This document shows positions 57,308 to 64,000 of a DNA stretch of 64,000 nt, in pieces. The notes below the pieces were generated by a model. It saw only the letters and a list, made by a program, of their open reading frames with translations. It did no database searches and was not told the origin of the DNA. Source of the stretch: Amaricoccus solimangrovi (lineage in GTDB: Bacteria > Pseudomonadota > Alphaproteobacteria > Rhodobacterales > Rhodobacteraceae). The DNA is taken from assembly GCF_006385685.1 (NCBI RefSeq), contig NZ_VFRP01000017.1, forward strand, positions 30,990 to 94,989. The letters are read 5' to 3'. The translations under genes and the position numbers were made by a program. Position 1 is the stretch's first letter, and each line of letters starts with the position of its first letter.

Positions 57308-59050
57308 TCAGTAGATCTCCGGCTCGTCGGCGACCTTGCCGAAGGAGCGCGCCAGATAGTCGAAATCGCAGCCCTCGTTCGCCTGCCCCACGTGCCGCTG
57401 GAACATGTAGCCGTAGCCGCGCTGGTAGCGCGGCTCGGGCGCGACCCAGGCGGCGCGGCGGCGTTCCAGTTCGGCCGCGTCCACCAGCATGTCGAGCCGG
57501 CGGTTCGGCAGGTCGATCCGGACCGTGTCGCCGGTCCGGAGCAGCGCGAGCGGCCCGCCGACGAAGCTCTCCGGCGCGACATGCAGCACGCAGGCGCCGT
57601 AGGAGGTGCCCGACATGCGCGCGTCGGAGATGCGCAGCATGTCGCGATGGCCTTCCTTCACCAGCCGCCTCGGCAGCGGCAGCATCCCCCATTCCGGCAT
57701 CCCCGGCCCGCCCTGGGGCCCGGCGTTGCGCAGGACCAGAACATGGTCGGCGGTGACCTCGAGCGTCTCGTCCTCCACGGCCTTCTTCATCTCGGGATAG
57801 CTGTCGAAGACCAGCGCCGGTCCCTCGTGGACGTGGTACTTGGGATCGCAGGCGGCGGGCTTGATCACCGCGCCGTCGGGGCAGAGGTTGCCGCGCAGTA
57901 CCGCGAGCGAGCCCTCGTGGTAGACCGGGTTCGAGAGCGGCCGGATCACGTCGTCGTCGTAGACCTTCGCCCCGTCGAGATCCTCGGCGAGGGTCCCGCC
58001 GGTGACGGTGACGGCCGAGGTGTCGAGCCGCCCCTCGATCCGCTTCATCAGCGCGCGCAGGCCACCCGCGTAGAAGAAGTCCTCCATCAGGTAGTCCTTG
58101 CCCGAGGGCCGGACATTGGCGAGCAGCGGCGTGACGCGGCCGAGCGCGTCGAGATCGTCGAGCGAGAGATCGACGCCGGCGCGGCGCGCCATGGCGATGA
58201 GATGGACCACCGCGTTGGTCGAGCAGCCGGTCGCCATCGCGACGATCGCCGCGTTGCGCACGGCGGCGTCGGTGACGATCCGGTCGGGGGTCAGATCCTC
58301 CCAGACCATCTCGACGATCCGGCGCCCGCAGGCCGAGGCCATGCGCTGGTGGCCGGAATCGGCGGCCGGGATCGACGAGGCATTGGGCAGCGTCAGCCCC
58401 ATCGCCTCGGTGATCGCGGTCATCGTCGAGGCGGTGCCCATGGTCATGCAGGTGCCGACCGATCGGGCGATGCCGCCCTGGATCCCGAGCCATTCCTCGC
58501 GGGTGATGTTGCCGGCGCGGCGCTCGTCCCAGAATTTCCAGGCGTCCGAGCCGGAGCCGAGCACCCGGCCGGCATAGTGGCCGCGCAGCATCGGGCCGGC
58601 GGGCAGGAAGATCATCGGCGCGCCGGCGGTGAGCGCGCCCATGACGAGGCCCGGCGTGGTCTTGTCGCAGCCGCCCATCAGCACCACGCCGTCGAGCGGA
58701 TGCGAGCGGATCGTCTCCTCCACCTCCATCGCCAGCATGTTGCGGTAGAGCATCGAGGTCGGCTTGGTGAAGGTCTCGTCCACGCTCAGGGACGGCATCT
58801 CGACGGCGAAGCCGCCCGCCTGCGCGACGCCGCGCTTCACGTCCCTGACGCGCTCGGGAAAGTGGCCGTGGCAGGCGTTGAGTTCGGACCAGGTGTTCAG
58901 GATGCCGATCATCGGCTTTCCCATGAACTCTTCCTCGGCGTAGCCGAGCTGCATCATCCGCGAGCGATGCCCGAAGCTTCGCAGGTCGTCGGCCGCGAAC
59001 CACCGCGCGCTGCGCAGGGCGGCGGCGGTCTTCTTCCTGGTGTCCAACAT
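57308..59050 (-). CDS. IlvD/Edd-family dehydratase, probably L-arabinonate/pentonate dehydratase
   Basis: A 580-residue Fe-S dehydratase. The three likely cluster cysteines are Cys60 (ELNACHGHF), Cys128 (MGGCDKTTPG) and Cys201 (SVGTCMTMGTAST). RPLSNPVYHEGSLAVLRG and the C-terminal RISDARMSGTSYGACVLHV are family landmarks. The pattern and context fit sugar-acid dehydratases (L-arabinonate, D-xylonate, L-fuconate) better than the biosynthetic IlvD. The ATG at 59050 follows GGAGGG and is preferred over the upstream open start at 59092. It is divergent from TctCBA, and a LacI-type operator-like palindrome lies 28 bases upstream. Expected reaction: aldonate to 2-keto-3-deoxyaldonate in the cytoplasm. 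Confidence 0.88.
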   Translation of the reverse strand: MLDTRKKTAAALRSARWFAADDLRSFGHRSRMMQLGYAEEEFMGKPMIGILNTWSELNACHGHFPERVRDVKRGVAQAGGFAVEMPSLSVDETFTKPTSMLYRNMLAMEVEETIRSHPLDGVVLMGGCDKTTPGLVMGALTAGAPMIFLPAGPMLRGHYAGRVLGSGSDAWKFWDERRAGNITREEWLGIQGGIARSVGTCMTMGTASTMTAITEAMGLTLPNASSIPAADSGHQRMASACGRRIVEMVWEDLTPDRIVTDAAVRNAAIVAMATGCSTNAVVHLIAMARRAGVDLSLDDLDALGRVTPLLANVRPSGKDYLMEDFFYAGGLRALMKRIEGRLDTSAVTVTGGTLAEDLDGAKVYDDDVIRPLSNPVYHEGSLAVLRGNLCPDGAVIKPAACDPKYHVHEGPALVFDSYPEMKKAVEDETLEVTADHVLVLRNAGPQGGPGMPEWGMLPLPRRLVKEGHRDMLRISDARMSGTSYGACVLHVAPESFVGGPLALLRTGDTVRIDLPNRRLDMLVDAAELERRRAAWVAPEPRYQRGYGYMFQRHVGQANEGCDFDYLARSFGKVADEPEIY

Positions 59051-59077
59051 CGCGCCCTCCCGAAGCTTGTCGAGACA

Positions 59078-59091
59078 TGTATGCGCATTCA
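59078..59091. promoter_or_regulatory. LacI-family operator candidate near the IlvD-family start
   Basis: TGTATGCGCATTCA (59078-59091) is a near-perfect palindrome with a central CG, the usual LacI-family operator form (one mismatched pair). It is 28 bases ahead of the dehydratase start. A related box lies at 59177, and a LacI-family gene lies at 62477. Confidence 0.6.
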
Positions 59092-59176
59092 TGATGACGC
59101 TGTCAACGAATATGCCCGAGGCGAGGGCGCGGTTATCGTGTTGTCTTGACAGGGGCTTCGGGCTCCGGCAGCATTA

Positions 59177-59190
59177 TGAATACGCTTTCA
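59177..59190. promoter_or_regulatory. LacI-family operator candidate ahead of the TctC gene
   Basis: TGAATACGCTTTCA (59177-59190) has the arms TGAA/TTCA around a central CG, with two inner mismatches. It is 75 bases before the TctC start and 99 bases from the first box (start to start), so looping between the two is possible. The shared pattern with the first box is TGNATNCGNNTTCA. Confidence 0.55.
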
Positions 59191-59264
59191 TGAAGGCGTT
59201 CCAGCGGCCTGGAAGCCGCAAATGTCCGGCCGCGAACCAAAAAGCGGCGAATGGGAGGAAACCA

Positions 59265-60314
59265 ATGAATCTGACCCGCAGAACGATTCTCGCCGCCCTG
59301 AGCGCGACCGCCCTGCTGGCGCCGCTCGTCGCGGCGGCGCAGGAACTGCCGCGCAATGTCCGTCTGGTGATCGGATCCAACTCCACCGGCGGCGACACCT
59401 ATCAGAACGCGGCCATTGTCGCCGACGCGCTGGCCGAGAAGCTCGGGATCAACATCAAGGTGGACGCCGTCGGCCCGACCGAGGCCTTCAAGGCGGTCGG
59501 CCGGGACAGCCGCGGCACGACGCTGATGATCCACCACGACCAGTCCTATCTCGGCTACCTCTACGGCGTGCGCGGCTACGAGGACATCTTCGCCAGCTAC
59601 AAGATCGGGCCGACCGTCTCGGTCAATCCGGGCAACGCCTACCTCGTCCCGAAGGACTCGCCCTACAAGTCGATGGCCGACATCCTCGCCGCCGCCGAGA
59701 AGGGCGAGCGGGTGCGCGTGGCGATCCAGCCCGGCGGCGTCTCCGAGATCGGCTTCTCGGCGATGAAATACGCCGCCCACGCGGCCGCCCCGGGCTCGGA
59801 GGCGAATCTCGTACCGGTCAATACCGGCAGCCAGTCCGACAAGGATCAGGCGCTCTTCGACAACCTCGCCGACGTGATCAACGGCTCGATCCAGTCGAAC
59901 GAGCAGTACACCCAGCTTCCCGCCGACGACCAGAAGGCCATGCGCTTCGTCTGGATCACCGCGCGGCCCGAAACGCTGCGGAAGGCGCCGGAAGCCGGCA
60001 TGGGCGCGATGACCCGCGACGACATGCTCAAGTTCGCGAGCCCCGAGACCAGCGTGCCCCTGGGCGAGGGGAAGGACTTCACCTTCGACAAGGTATTTTT
60101 CTTCATCTACAACAAGGACATGGATCCCGCGATCGTCGCGCAGATCGACGAGGCTCTCGCCGAGGTCTACGCCGACGGCAAGATCGAGAAGCGCCTGACG
60201 GACGCCTTCTTCATCCCGGATTTCCGCCCCTCCGATGAGGCCCGGGCGCATCTCCAGGAAAAGAACGACACCTACGCCCGGATCATCAGCGAGATCGGCG
60301 AGCCGAGCAACTGA
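59265..60314 (+). CDS. tctC: Tripartite tricarboxylate transporter substrate-binding protein (TctC family)
   Basis: A 349-residue periplasmic binding protein. The signal starts MNLTRRTILAALSATALLAP with an RR motif and is cleaved near AAA-Q. The mature part follows the TctC/Bug layout: VRLVIGSNSTGGDTYQNAAI, then MADILAAAEKGERVRVAIQP, ANLVPVNTGSQSDKDQALFD and a C-terminal lobe. The ATG at 59265 has GGAGG 6 bases ahead. It binds carboxylates for the TctAB permease encoded next; given the divergent dehydratase, a sugar acid is likely. Divergent transcription with a shared LacI-type operator pair fits substrate-induced control. Confidence 0.9.
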   Translation: MNLTRRTILAALSATALLAPLVAAAQELPRNVRLVIGSNSTGGDTYQNAAIVADALAEKLGINIKVDAVGPTEAFKAVGRDSRGTTLMIHHDQSYLGYLYGVRGYEDIFASYKIGPTVSVNPGNAYLVPKDSPYKSMADILAAAEKGERVRVAIQPGGVSEIGFSAMKYAAHAAAPGSEANLVPVNTGSQSDKDQALFDNLADVINGSIQSNEQYTQLPADDQKAMRFVWITARPETLRKAPEAGMGAMTRDDMLKFASPETSVPLGEGKDFTFDKVFFFIYNKDMDPAIVAQIDEALAEVYADGKIEKRLTDAFFIPDFRPSDEARAHLQEKNDTYARIISEIGEPSN

Positions 60315-60396
60315 TCCCTCGGCGCGGAGAGGAGACGCCGGCCGGCTTCGGAACGGCCGGCGCACCCTTCGCATGTCCAATCCCCGGGAGGAACCC

Positions 60397-60816
60397 ATGG
60401 GAGATCTCACCCACGTCACGGTGAATTTCGAAACCTCGCACCTGATCTTCCCGACGCTGATCGCCATCGTTCTGGTGATCCTCGGGCTCGCCATCCTCAT
60501 CACCAACCGCCGCCAGATCGCGGGCGCGGGCCCCTATTGGCGCGGGGTGCTGGACCGGATGGACAAGGTCCGCTTCCTCGGAACCATCGCGCTCACCGTC
60601 ATCTACTTCATGCTGATGGTGCCGGTCGGCGACACCTGGCCGAATACCGGGCTCGGCTTCCTGATCTGCTCGATCCCCTATGTCTTTCTCAGCGGCGTCC
60701 TCTTCCTGCGCCACCGCGCGCCCCGCGACCTGCTGCCGGTGGCGATCTCGGCGCTGGTCGCGCCGACGCTGGTCTGGTGGCTGTTCACCGATCTCTTCGC
60801 CCTCACCCTGCCCTGA
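60397..60816 (+). CDS. tctB: Tripartite tricarboxylate transporter small permease (TctB family)
   Basis: A 139-residue membrane protein with four hydrophobic helices and short polar ends: LIFPTLIAIVLVILGLAILI, FLGTIALTVIYFMLMVPVG, LGFLICSIPYVFLSGVLFL and a C-terminal helix. This is the TctB size and topology. The ATG at 60397 has GGGAGGA 4 bases ahead and is preferred over an upstream in-frame ATG at 60373. It lies between the TctC and TctA genes and completes the transporter. Confidence 0.87.
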   Translation: MGDLTHVTVNFETSHLIFPTLIAIVLVILGLAILITNRRQIAGAGPYWRGVLDRMDKVRFLGTIALTVIYFMLMVPVGDTWPNTGLGFLICSIPYVFLSGVLFLRHRAPRDLLPVAISALVAPTLVWWLFTDLFALTLP

Positions 60817-60834
60817 CCGGATCCGGAGCCCGTC

Positions 60835-62334
60835 ATGGAAGTCCTCCACGTCATCACGCCGCTCTTCGTGTCGCTCATCGTCGGCGGCACCTTCGTCGGC
60901 ATCGTCTTCGGGGCGATCCCCGGCATGACCGCCACCATGGCCGTCGCCGTCTGCCTGCCGCTCACCTATTCGCTCGGTCTCGAGAACGGCCTCGCGCTCC
61001 TGCTCGGCCTCTATGTCGGCGGCATCTCCGGCGGCCTCGTCCCGGCGATCCTGCTCGGCATCCCGGGCACGCCCTCCTCGATCACCACCTGTTTCGACGG
61101 CTATCCGATGTGCCAGCGGGGCGACGGCGAGAAGGCGCTCCGGATCGGCATCATCTCCTCGCTCGTCGGCGGCCTGATCAGCCTCGCGGTGCTCTACTTC
61201 TTCGCCCCGACGCTGGCGGATTTCGCGATCCAGTTCTCCTATGTCGAGAAGTTCCTGATCATCCTCTTCGCGCTCACGGTGATGGCCGCGCTGAGTTCGG
61301 ACATGCTGATCGGCATCTTCTCGGGCTTTCTCGGCCTCCTCGTCAGCCTGATCGGCACCTACGGCATCGAATCCGGCGGCAACGGCGAGATCCGGCTGAT
61401 CCCGCCGGGGCTGGAGTACTGGCTCGAGAGCGGCTTCGCGCTCCTGCCCGTGCTGATCGGCCTCTTCGGGCTGGCGGCGATCCTCGAGGAAGCCGAGATC
61501 GGCGTGCCGGAGAGCCAGTCCGCCCGCAACGTCCGGCTCGGCGCCGGCACCGGCTTCTCGCTCTCGGTGTTCCGCGGGCAGATCGGCAACCTGATCCGCT
61601 CGTCCGGGATCGGCACCTTCGTCGGCATCCTGCCCGGGGTCGGCGGCTCGGCCGCCTCGATCCTCTCCTATACCGCCACCAAGGCGCTGTCCTCGCATCC
61701 GGAGACCTTCGGCAAGGGCGAGCCCGCCGGAGTCATCGCCTCGGAATCCGGCAACAACGGCCTGACCGGCGGCGCCCTGGTCCCGCTCATGTCGCTCGGC
61801 ATTCCCGGCGACAGCACCACGGCGCTGCTGATCGGCGCCTTCACCCTGCAGGGCATCCAGGTCGGACCCCTCTTCATTGGCCAGAACCCGGTGACATGGG
61901 ACGCGATCATCGTCGCCATGCTGATCGCCAACCTCGCGATGTTCGCGATGATGTATTTCGCGATCCGCTACATCGCGCGCGTCGTTTCGGTGCCGAAGCC
62001 GATCCTTTTCCCGATCATCCTGATGATGTGCGTGATCGGCGCCTACACGATCAACTACGGCATCATGTTCGATGTCTGGTCCCTGCTGATCTTCGGCCTG
62101 TTCGGCTGGCTCGCCCAGAAGCTGCGGCTCGAGATCGCACCCTTCATCATCGGCTTCATCCTCGGTCCGTCGGCGGAGATCTACTTCGTGAAAAGCCTTG
62201 AATCCTTCGGCGATCTGACGATCTTCTTCACCAAGAGCTGGATCGCCGTCGTGCTCTGGATCCTGATCGCCGCCTCGGTCGCGGGATCGGTCCTGCTCGC
62301 GCGCAAGACGCGGCGGGCAAGGGAGGGGCGCTGA
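60835..62334 (+). CDS. tctA: Tripartite tricarboxylate transporter large permease (TctA family)
   Basis: A 499-residue inner-membrane permease with about twelve helices. Family motifs are clear: GAIPGMTATMAVAVCLPLTY (27-46), GGISGGLVPAILLGIPGTPSS (split in two), DGYPMCQRGDGEKAL, then LPGVGGSAASILSYTATKAL and LMSLGIPGDSTTALLIGAF. It couples substrate uptake to the proton or sodium gradient with TctB and TctC. The two GIPG-type loops are both intact. It is followed by palindromic sequence and the LacI-family gene. Confidence 0.94.
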   Translation: MEVLHVITPLFVSLIVGGTFVGIVFGAIPGMTATMAVAVCLPLTYSLGLENGLALLLGLYVGGISGGLVPAILLGIPGTPSSITTCFDGYPMCQRGDGEKALRIGIISSLVGGLISLAVLYFFAPTLADFAIQFSYVEKFLIILFALTVMAALSSDMLIGIFSGFLGLLVSLIGTYGIESGGNGEIRLIPPGLEYWLESGFALLPVLIGLFGLAAILEEAEIGVPESQSARNVRLGAGTGFSLSVFRGQIGNLIRSSGIGTFVGILPGVGGSAASILSYTATKALSSHPETFGKGEPAGVIASESGNNGLTGGALVPLMSLGIPGDSTTALLIGAFTLQGIQVGPLFIGQNPVTWDAIIVAMLIANLAMFAMMYFAIRYIARVVSVPKPILFPIILMMCVIGAYTINYGIMFDVWSLLIFGLFGWLAQKLRLEIAPFIIGFILGPSAEIYFVKSLESFGDLTIFFTKSWIAVVLWILIAASVAGSVLLARKTRRAREGR

Positions 62335-62364
62335 CTCTCCGCCGGCGCCTCCGGGCGCCGTCCG

Positions 62365-62374
62365 GAAGCGCTTC
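62365..62374. promoter_or_regulatory. GAAGCGCTTC palindrome between tctA and the LacI gene
   Basis: GAAGCGCTTC is a perfect palindrome with a central CG, in the extended context TCCGGAAGCGCTTCGGA, 103 bases before the LacI-family start. It could be an autoregulatory operator, or the stem of a terminator after tctA because the surrounding bases are also GC-rich and self-complementary. Confidence 0.35.
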
Positions 62375-62476
62375 GGAGCGGCCGGCGGGCGGGACCTCCG
62401 TGGAAGGCGTGGGGCGGATACGGATACATGGGGACGCCCGCGCCCCGCCTATCGCAGTGTCAGAAGGACCCTCCGG

Positions 62477-63475
62477 ATGAACAAGCCCGCCGTGACGATG
62501 GAGATGATCGGTCGCATCGCCGGCGTCTCGCAGGTCACCGTGTCGCGCGCGCTGAGCGATCCGTCCAAGGTCTCGCCGGCGACCCTCAGGAAGATCCAGG
62601 ACGCGATCGCCGCGACCGGCTTCGTCCCCAACGCCCTCGCCGGCGCGCTCGCCTCCCGCCGCAGCCGGCTGGTCAGCACGCTCGTCCCGTCGATCACCAA
62701 CCTGACCTATTCCTCGATGGTGAAGTCCTTCGCGCAGGAGATGCGCGCTCAGGGCTATCAGATCATGCTTTCGGAATGCGGCTTCGATCCGGCGGAGGAG
62801 GAGGCCGCGGTCATGACGCATCTCTCCCGCCGCCCCGACGCGATGCTGCTCGTGGGAACCCGGCACAGCGCCAATACCCGTAAGATGCTGCTGGCGGCGG
62901 GCATTCCTGTGGTCGAGGTCTGGGACATCACCGATACGCCGATCGACCTCTGCTTCGGCTTCTCCCACCCCGAGGCGGGCAAGGCGGCCGCGCGCTTCGC
63001 CGCCGGGGCGGGCTATGCCCGGGCGGCCTGCGTCGGCGCCAGCGACGAACGGGCGCTGCGCCGCAAGGAAGCGTTTCGCGCCGAGTTCCGCGCCCTGACG
63101 GGCACGGAGGTCCCCGAGGCCCGTTTCGAGAGCGAAGCCAGCCTCGGGATCGGGCGCGCCGGGCTGGCCCGGCTGCTCGATACCGAGGGTTTCGAGAAGG
63201 GCGTCGTCTTCTGCAGTTCGGATCTCGTCGCGCATGGGGTCCTGCTCGAAGCCGCGTCGCGCGGTCTGGCGATTCCGGGAGACATCGCCGTGATCGGCTT
63301 CGGCGACCAGGGCTTCGCTCCCGACACGTTTCCCCCGCTGACGAGCATGCGCGTCGATCGCGGCGCCCTCGGCGCCAGCGCGGCGCGGGCCATCTTCGAC
63401 CGGCTCGACCGCGGCCACTCCGCGCCGATCGTCACCGACATCGGTTTCGAAATCATCCGGCGCGAAAGCGCCTGA
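62477..63475 (+). CDS. LacI-family transcriptional regulator (GntR-like)
   Basis: A 332-residue repressor. The N-terminal LacI helix-turn-helix is intact (TMEMIGRIAGVSQVTVSRAL, 7-26), and the hinge reads VPNALAGALASRRS. The effector domain has VSTLVPSITNLTYSSMVKSF, RPDAMLLVGT and FCSSDLVAHGVLLEAASRGL, as in gluconate/sugar-acid repressors. It follows TctA after 142 bases on the same strand. Two operator-like palindromes in the dehydratase-TctC divergent promoter suggest it controls both units. Confidence 0.92.
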   Translation: MNKPAVTMEMIGRIAGVSQVTVSRALSDPSKVSPATLRKIQDAIAATGFVPNALAGALASRRSRLVSTLVPSITNLTYSSMVKSFAQEMRAQGYQIMLSECGFDPAEEEAAVMTHLSRRPDAMLLVGTRHSANTRKMLLAAGIPVVEVWDITDTPIDLCFGFSHPEAGKAAARFAAGAGYARAACVGASDERALRRKEAFRAEFRALTGTEVPEARFESEASLGIGRAGLARLLDTEGFEKGVVFCSSDLVAHGVLLEAASRGLAIPGDIAVIGFGDQGFAPDTFPPLTSMRVDRGALGASAARAIFDRLDRGHSAPIVTDIGFEIIRRESA

Positions 63476-63856
63476 AGCGGCCGTCGAGATCTCCATACCG
63501 GCCCGCGGCTTCCGGAAAGCACCGCACATCGAGGCCTGAAAGAAGACCGCATTCGATCACACGCCAATAGGGTTGGAAGCTTCTGCATCACGGGCGGCAA
63601 TCAAAGAAGACTCTACATGCAAGATCGACTTCGCCATGGCCAGCGCGTGGCCGCCGCCCGGGCCGGGTTCGAGCCAAGCGGGCCGGACGCCGGATCGACG
63701 CCGACCCCCGCCTGCCGTCCCAGGGTCGACCCGAGCGCGGCCGCGCCGTGCCCGATCCGCTCGCCGCCGTAGCCACCCGCCGCGCTCAGCACCGGCCAAC
63801 TTGCTTGACGGTCTGCGGACACGGAGGTTGACGCCCTACAAGAGGCTTTGTCTGGA
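63476..63856. other. Intergenic stretch without a recognised gene
   Basis: A 381-base gap. Open frames exist on both strands but show no family motif and no consistent codon pattern; short Ala/Gly/Arg-rich runs on the minus strand could be gene remnants. No repeat or strong hairpin was noticed. Confidence 0.4.
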
Positions 63857-64000
63857 ATGACGACGCTCACCGACGATCGGATATGGCTGGCCTGGACAGG
63901 CATGGAAACGGACCTGATCTTCAACCAGGGTGTGGATCTGCCCGGCTTCGCGGCATTCCCCATGGTCGATAGTTCCGACGGGCGCGCGCGGCTTCGGGAC
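63857..64000 (+). CDS. Homocysteine S-methyltransferase family protein, N-terminal fragment at window edge
   Basis: The ATG at 63857 opens a frame that runs to the end of the window (48 codons). The translation has [20 protein letters not shown] at residues 17-36, a strongly conserved start of homocysteine S-methyltransferases (the barrel strand with the catalytic-site region). These enzymes move methyl groups from S-methylmethionine or betaine-like donors to homocysteine, using zinc. An AAGAGG-type site stands about ten bases upstream. The remainder is outside the window. It is not obviously related to the sugar-acid genes. Confidence 0.75.
   Translation, partial: MTTLTDDRIWLAWTGMETDLIFNQGVDLPGFAAFPMVDSSDGRARLRD

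Noticed and set aside
63557..63963. Minus-strand genes before the window end
   Set aside because: They overlap the homocysteine S-methyltransferase start in antisense or lack any recognisable sequence.

Overview
The window looks like a stretch of an extrachromosomal replicon (plasmid or chromid) of a GC-rich alphaproteobacterium, most likely of the Rhodobacterales. The reasons are a RepA-family plasmid initiator next to iterons, a perfect DnaA box and an AT-rich unwinding segment (31282-32568); an exact CtrA-type site (TTAA-N7-TTAA); and family content typical of that order. No rRNA, tRNA, CRISPR array or intact insertion sequence was seen.

About 55 kb (1-56.7 kb) is an exopolysaccharide (EPS)/biofilm-matrix region. 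Left part (1-11 kb): a WecG-type and a GT2 glycosyltransferase with a flippase running leftward, a Wzz-Wzy pair running rightward, a secreted RTX protein with a GH12 endoglucanase domain, and a yjbH-yjbF-OPX export operon. Middle (11.4-26.6 kb): two sulfotransferases, an AT-rich acyltransferase-Wzy pair, a BY-kinase/Wzz, a small secreted Ser/Thr-rich protein, a clan GH-A glycosidase, a phosphoesterase, two GT4 enzymes with a flippase, an outer-membrane barrel and a first initiating sugar-phosphate transferase. A non-EPS interval (26.9-32.6 kb) carries an exported caspase-like protein, a LysR-DoxX pair and the replication origin. Right part (32.6-56.7 kb): a kinase-like protein, a GT4, two paralogous beta-helix proteins (one Sec-exported, one RTX), a nucleotidyltransferase-kinase fusion, a flippase, a Wzy-Wzz-OPX operon ending in a PqqD-HprK-like kinase, a nucleotidyltransferase and a small Tat-leader-like protein, a LuxR regulator with a pseudo-receiver domain, a second initiating sugar transferase, and a second HprK-like kinase/nucleotidyltransferase/small-protein module beside RTX proteins.

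The last part (57-64 kb) is catabolic: an IlvD/Edd-family pentonate dehydratase, the broken start of a DapA-family dehydratase gene, a divergent TctCBA tripartite transporter, a LacI regulator with two matching operator-like palindromes in the divergent promoter, and the start of a homocysteine S-methyltransferase gene.

Taken together, two complete initiation/export sets (two sugar-phosphate transferases, two OPX porins, three Wzz, three Wzy, three flippases) suggest at least two polysaccharides, probably sulfated and acylated. Secreted enzymes and adhesins would act in the matrix, and the likely control is by CtrA and a LuxR regulator. The most unusual element is the duplicated kinase/nucleotidyltransferase/small-protein module, which may modify a peptide or carrier tied to EPS production.
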